NCBI GenBank assembly: GCA_964570105.1
Contig: CAZMWM010000023.1
Span: 1 to 22,156 of the forward strand
Source: SIG673 sp964570105
GTDB taxonomy: Bacteria; Bacillota; Clostridia; Oscillospirales; CAG-272
Length of the DNA stretch: 22,156 bases
Direction of reading: 5' to 3'
The notes under the pieces were generated by a model, which was not told the DNA's origin, searched no databases, and saw only the letters and a list, made by a program, of their open reading frames with translations. Positions 22,135 to 22,156 of this stretch are shown in pieces. Position 1 is the stretch's first letter, and each line of letters opens with the position of its first letter. A program made the translations under genes and the position numbers.

Positions 22135-22156
22135 TACGATGCTTTGTCAGCGCCAC

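Noticed and set aside
1..22156. Composite mobile element bounded by the R1 inverted repeats
   Set aside because: The interior is almost entirely core housekeeping genes, and no transposase, integrase or target-site duplication was seen.

Overview
The window looks like chromosomal DNA of an endospore-forming (or formerly endospore-forming) Firmicute of the class Clostridia, probably a gut Oscillospiraceae/Eubacteriales relative. The reasons are a yabP-yabQ-rqcP-hup-mazG-spoVB type sporulation and cell-division cluster, hemZ, a T-box regulated valS, CdaA, strong purine-rich ribosome binding sites, sigma-A type promoters, and short palindromic repeats that I recall as typical of that group. No tRNA, rRNA, CRISPR array, transposase, phage or toxin-antitoxin module was seen. 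The window is mostly housekeeping DNA, and I did not find a clearly new multi-gene system.

Layout, left to right. Positions 1-388 hold repeats and a good promoter for an AraC-type regulator (+, 389-1249). Next, on the minus strand, come yabQ and yabP, with a possible sigma-E promoter. A plus-strand metallophosphoesterase (2450-3460) splits them from rqcP, hup, mazG and a SpoVB/MurJ-type flippase (minus, 3585-6978). A long minus-strand run (7101-14428) carries, in transcription order, an FAD-dependent oxidoreductase, rseC, recJ, dtd (overlapping recJ by 4 nt), hemZ and a uridine-kinase-like gene. Upstream of it lie a palindromic repeat, a 61-residue single-membrane-segment protein and cdaA (diadenylate cyclase). 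A 437 bp divergent intergenic region with three direct repeats separates cdaA from plus-strand ispD, ispF and rpe. A strong terminator lies between rpe and convergent valS, which is preceded by a complete valine T-box leader and its own consensus promoter. Both ends of the window carry the same 48 bp repeat in inverted orientation.

Functions. The genes cover isoprenoid precursor synthesis (IspD, IspF), pentose phosphate (Rpe), c-di-AMP signalling (CdaA), protein synthesis quality control (ValS, Dtd, RqcP), DNA repair and packaging (RecJ, HU), nucleotide sanitation (MazG), porphyrin/heme radical-SAM chemistry (HemZ), redox factors (RseC, FAD protein), lipid-linked precursor export (SpoVB-like) and sporulation (YabP, YabQ).

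Most worth checking: (1) CdaA has a changed catalytic motif (RHN instead of RHR, with neighbouring changes), and the place where cdaR/ybbR normally sits holds only a 61-residue single-TM protein next to a repeat. (2) Three phased direct repeats abut a TATGATAAT box upstream of cdaA. (3) A regulator and a phosphoesterase, both on the opposite strand, break up the conserved yabP/yabQ cluster, and the phosphoesterase lacks its conserved GNHD asparagine. (4) apt and relA are absent between recJ and dtd. (5) Two families of palindromic repeats are present.
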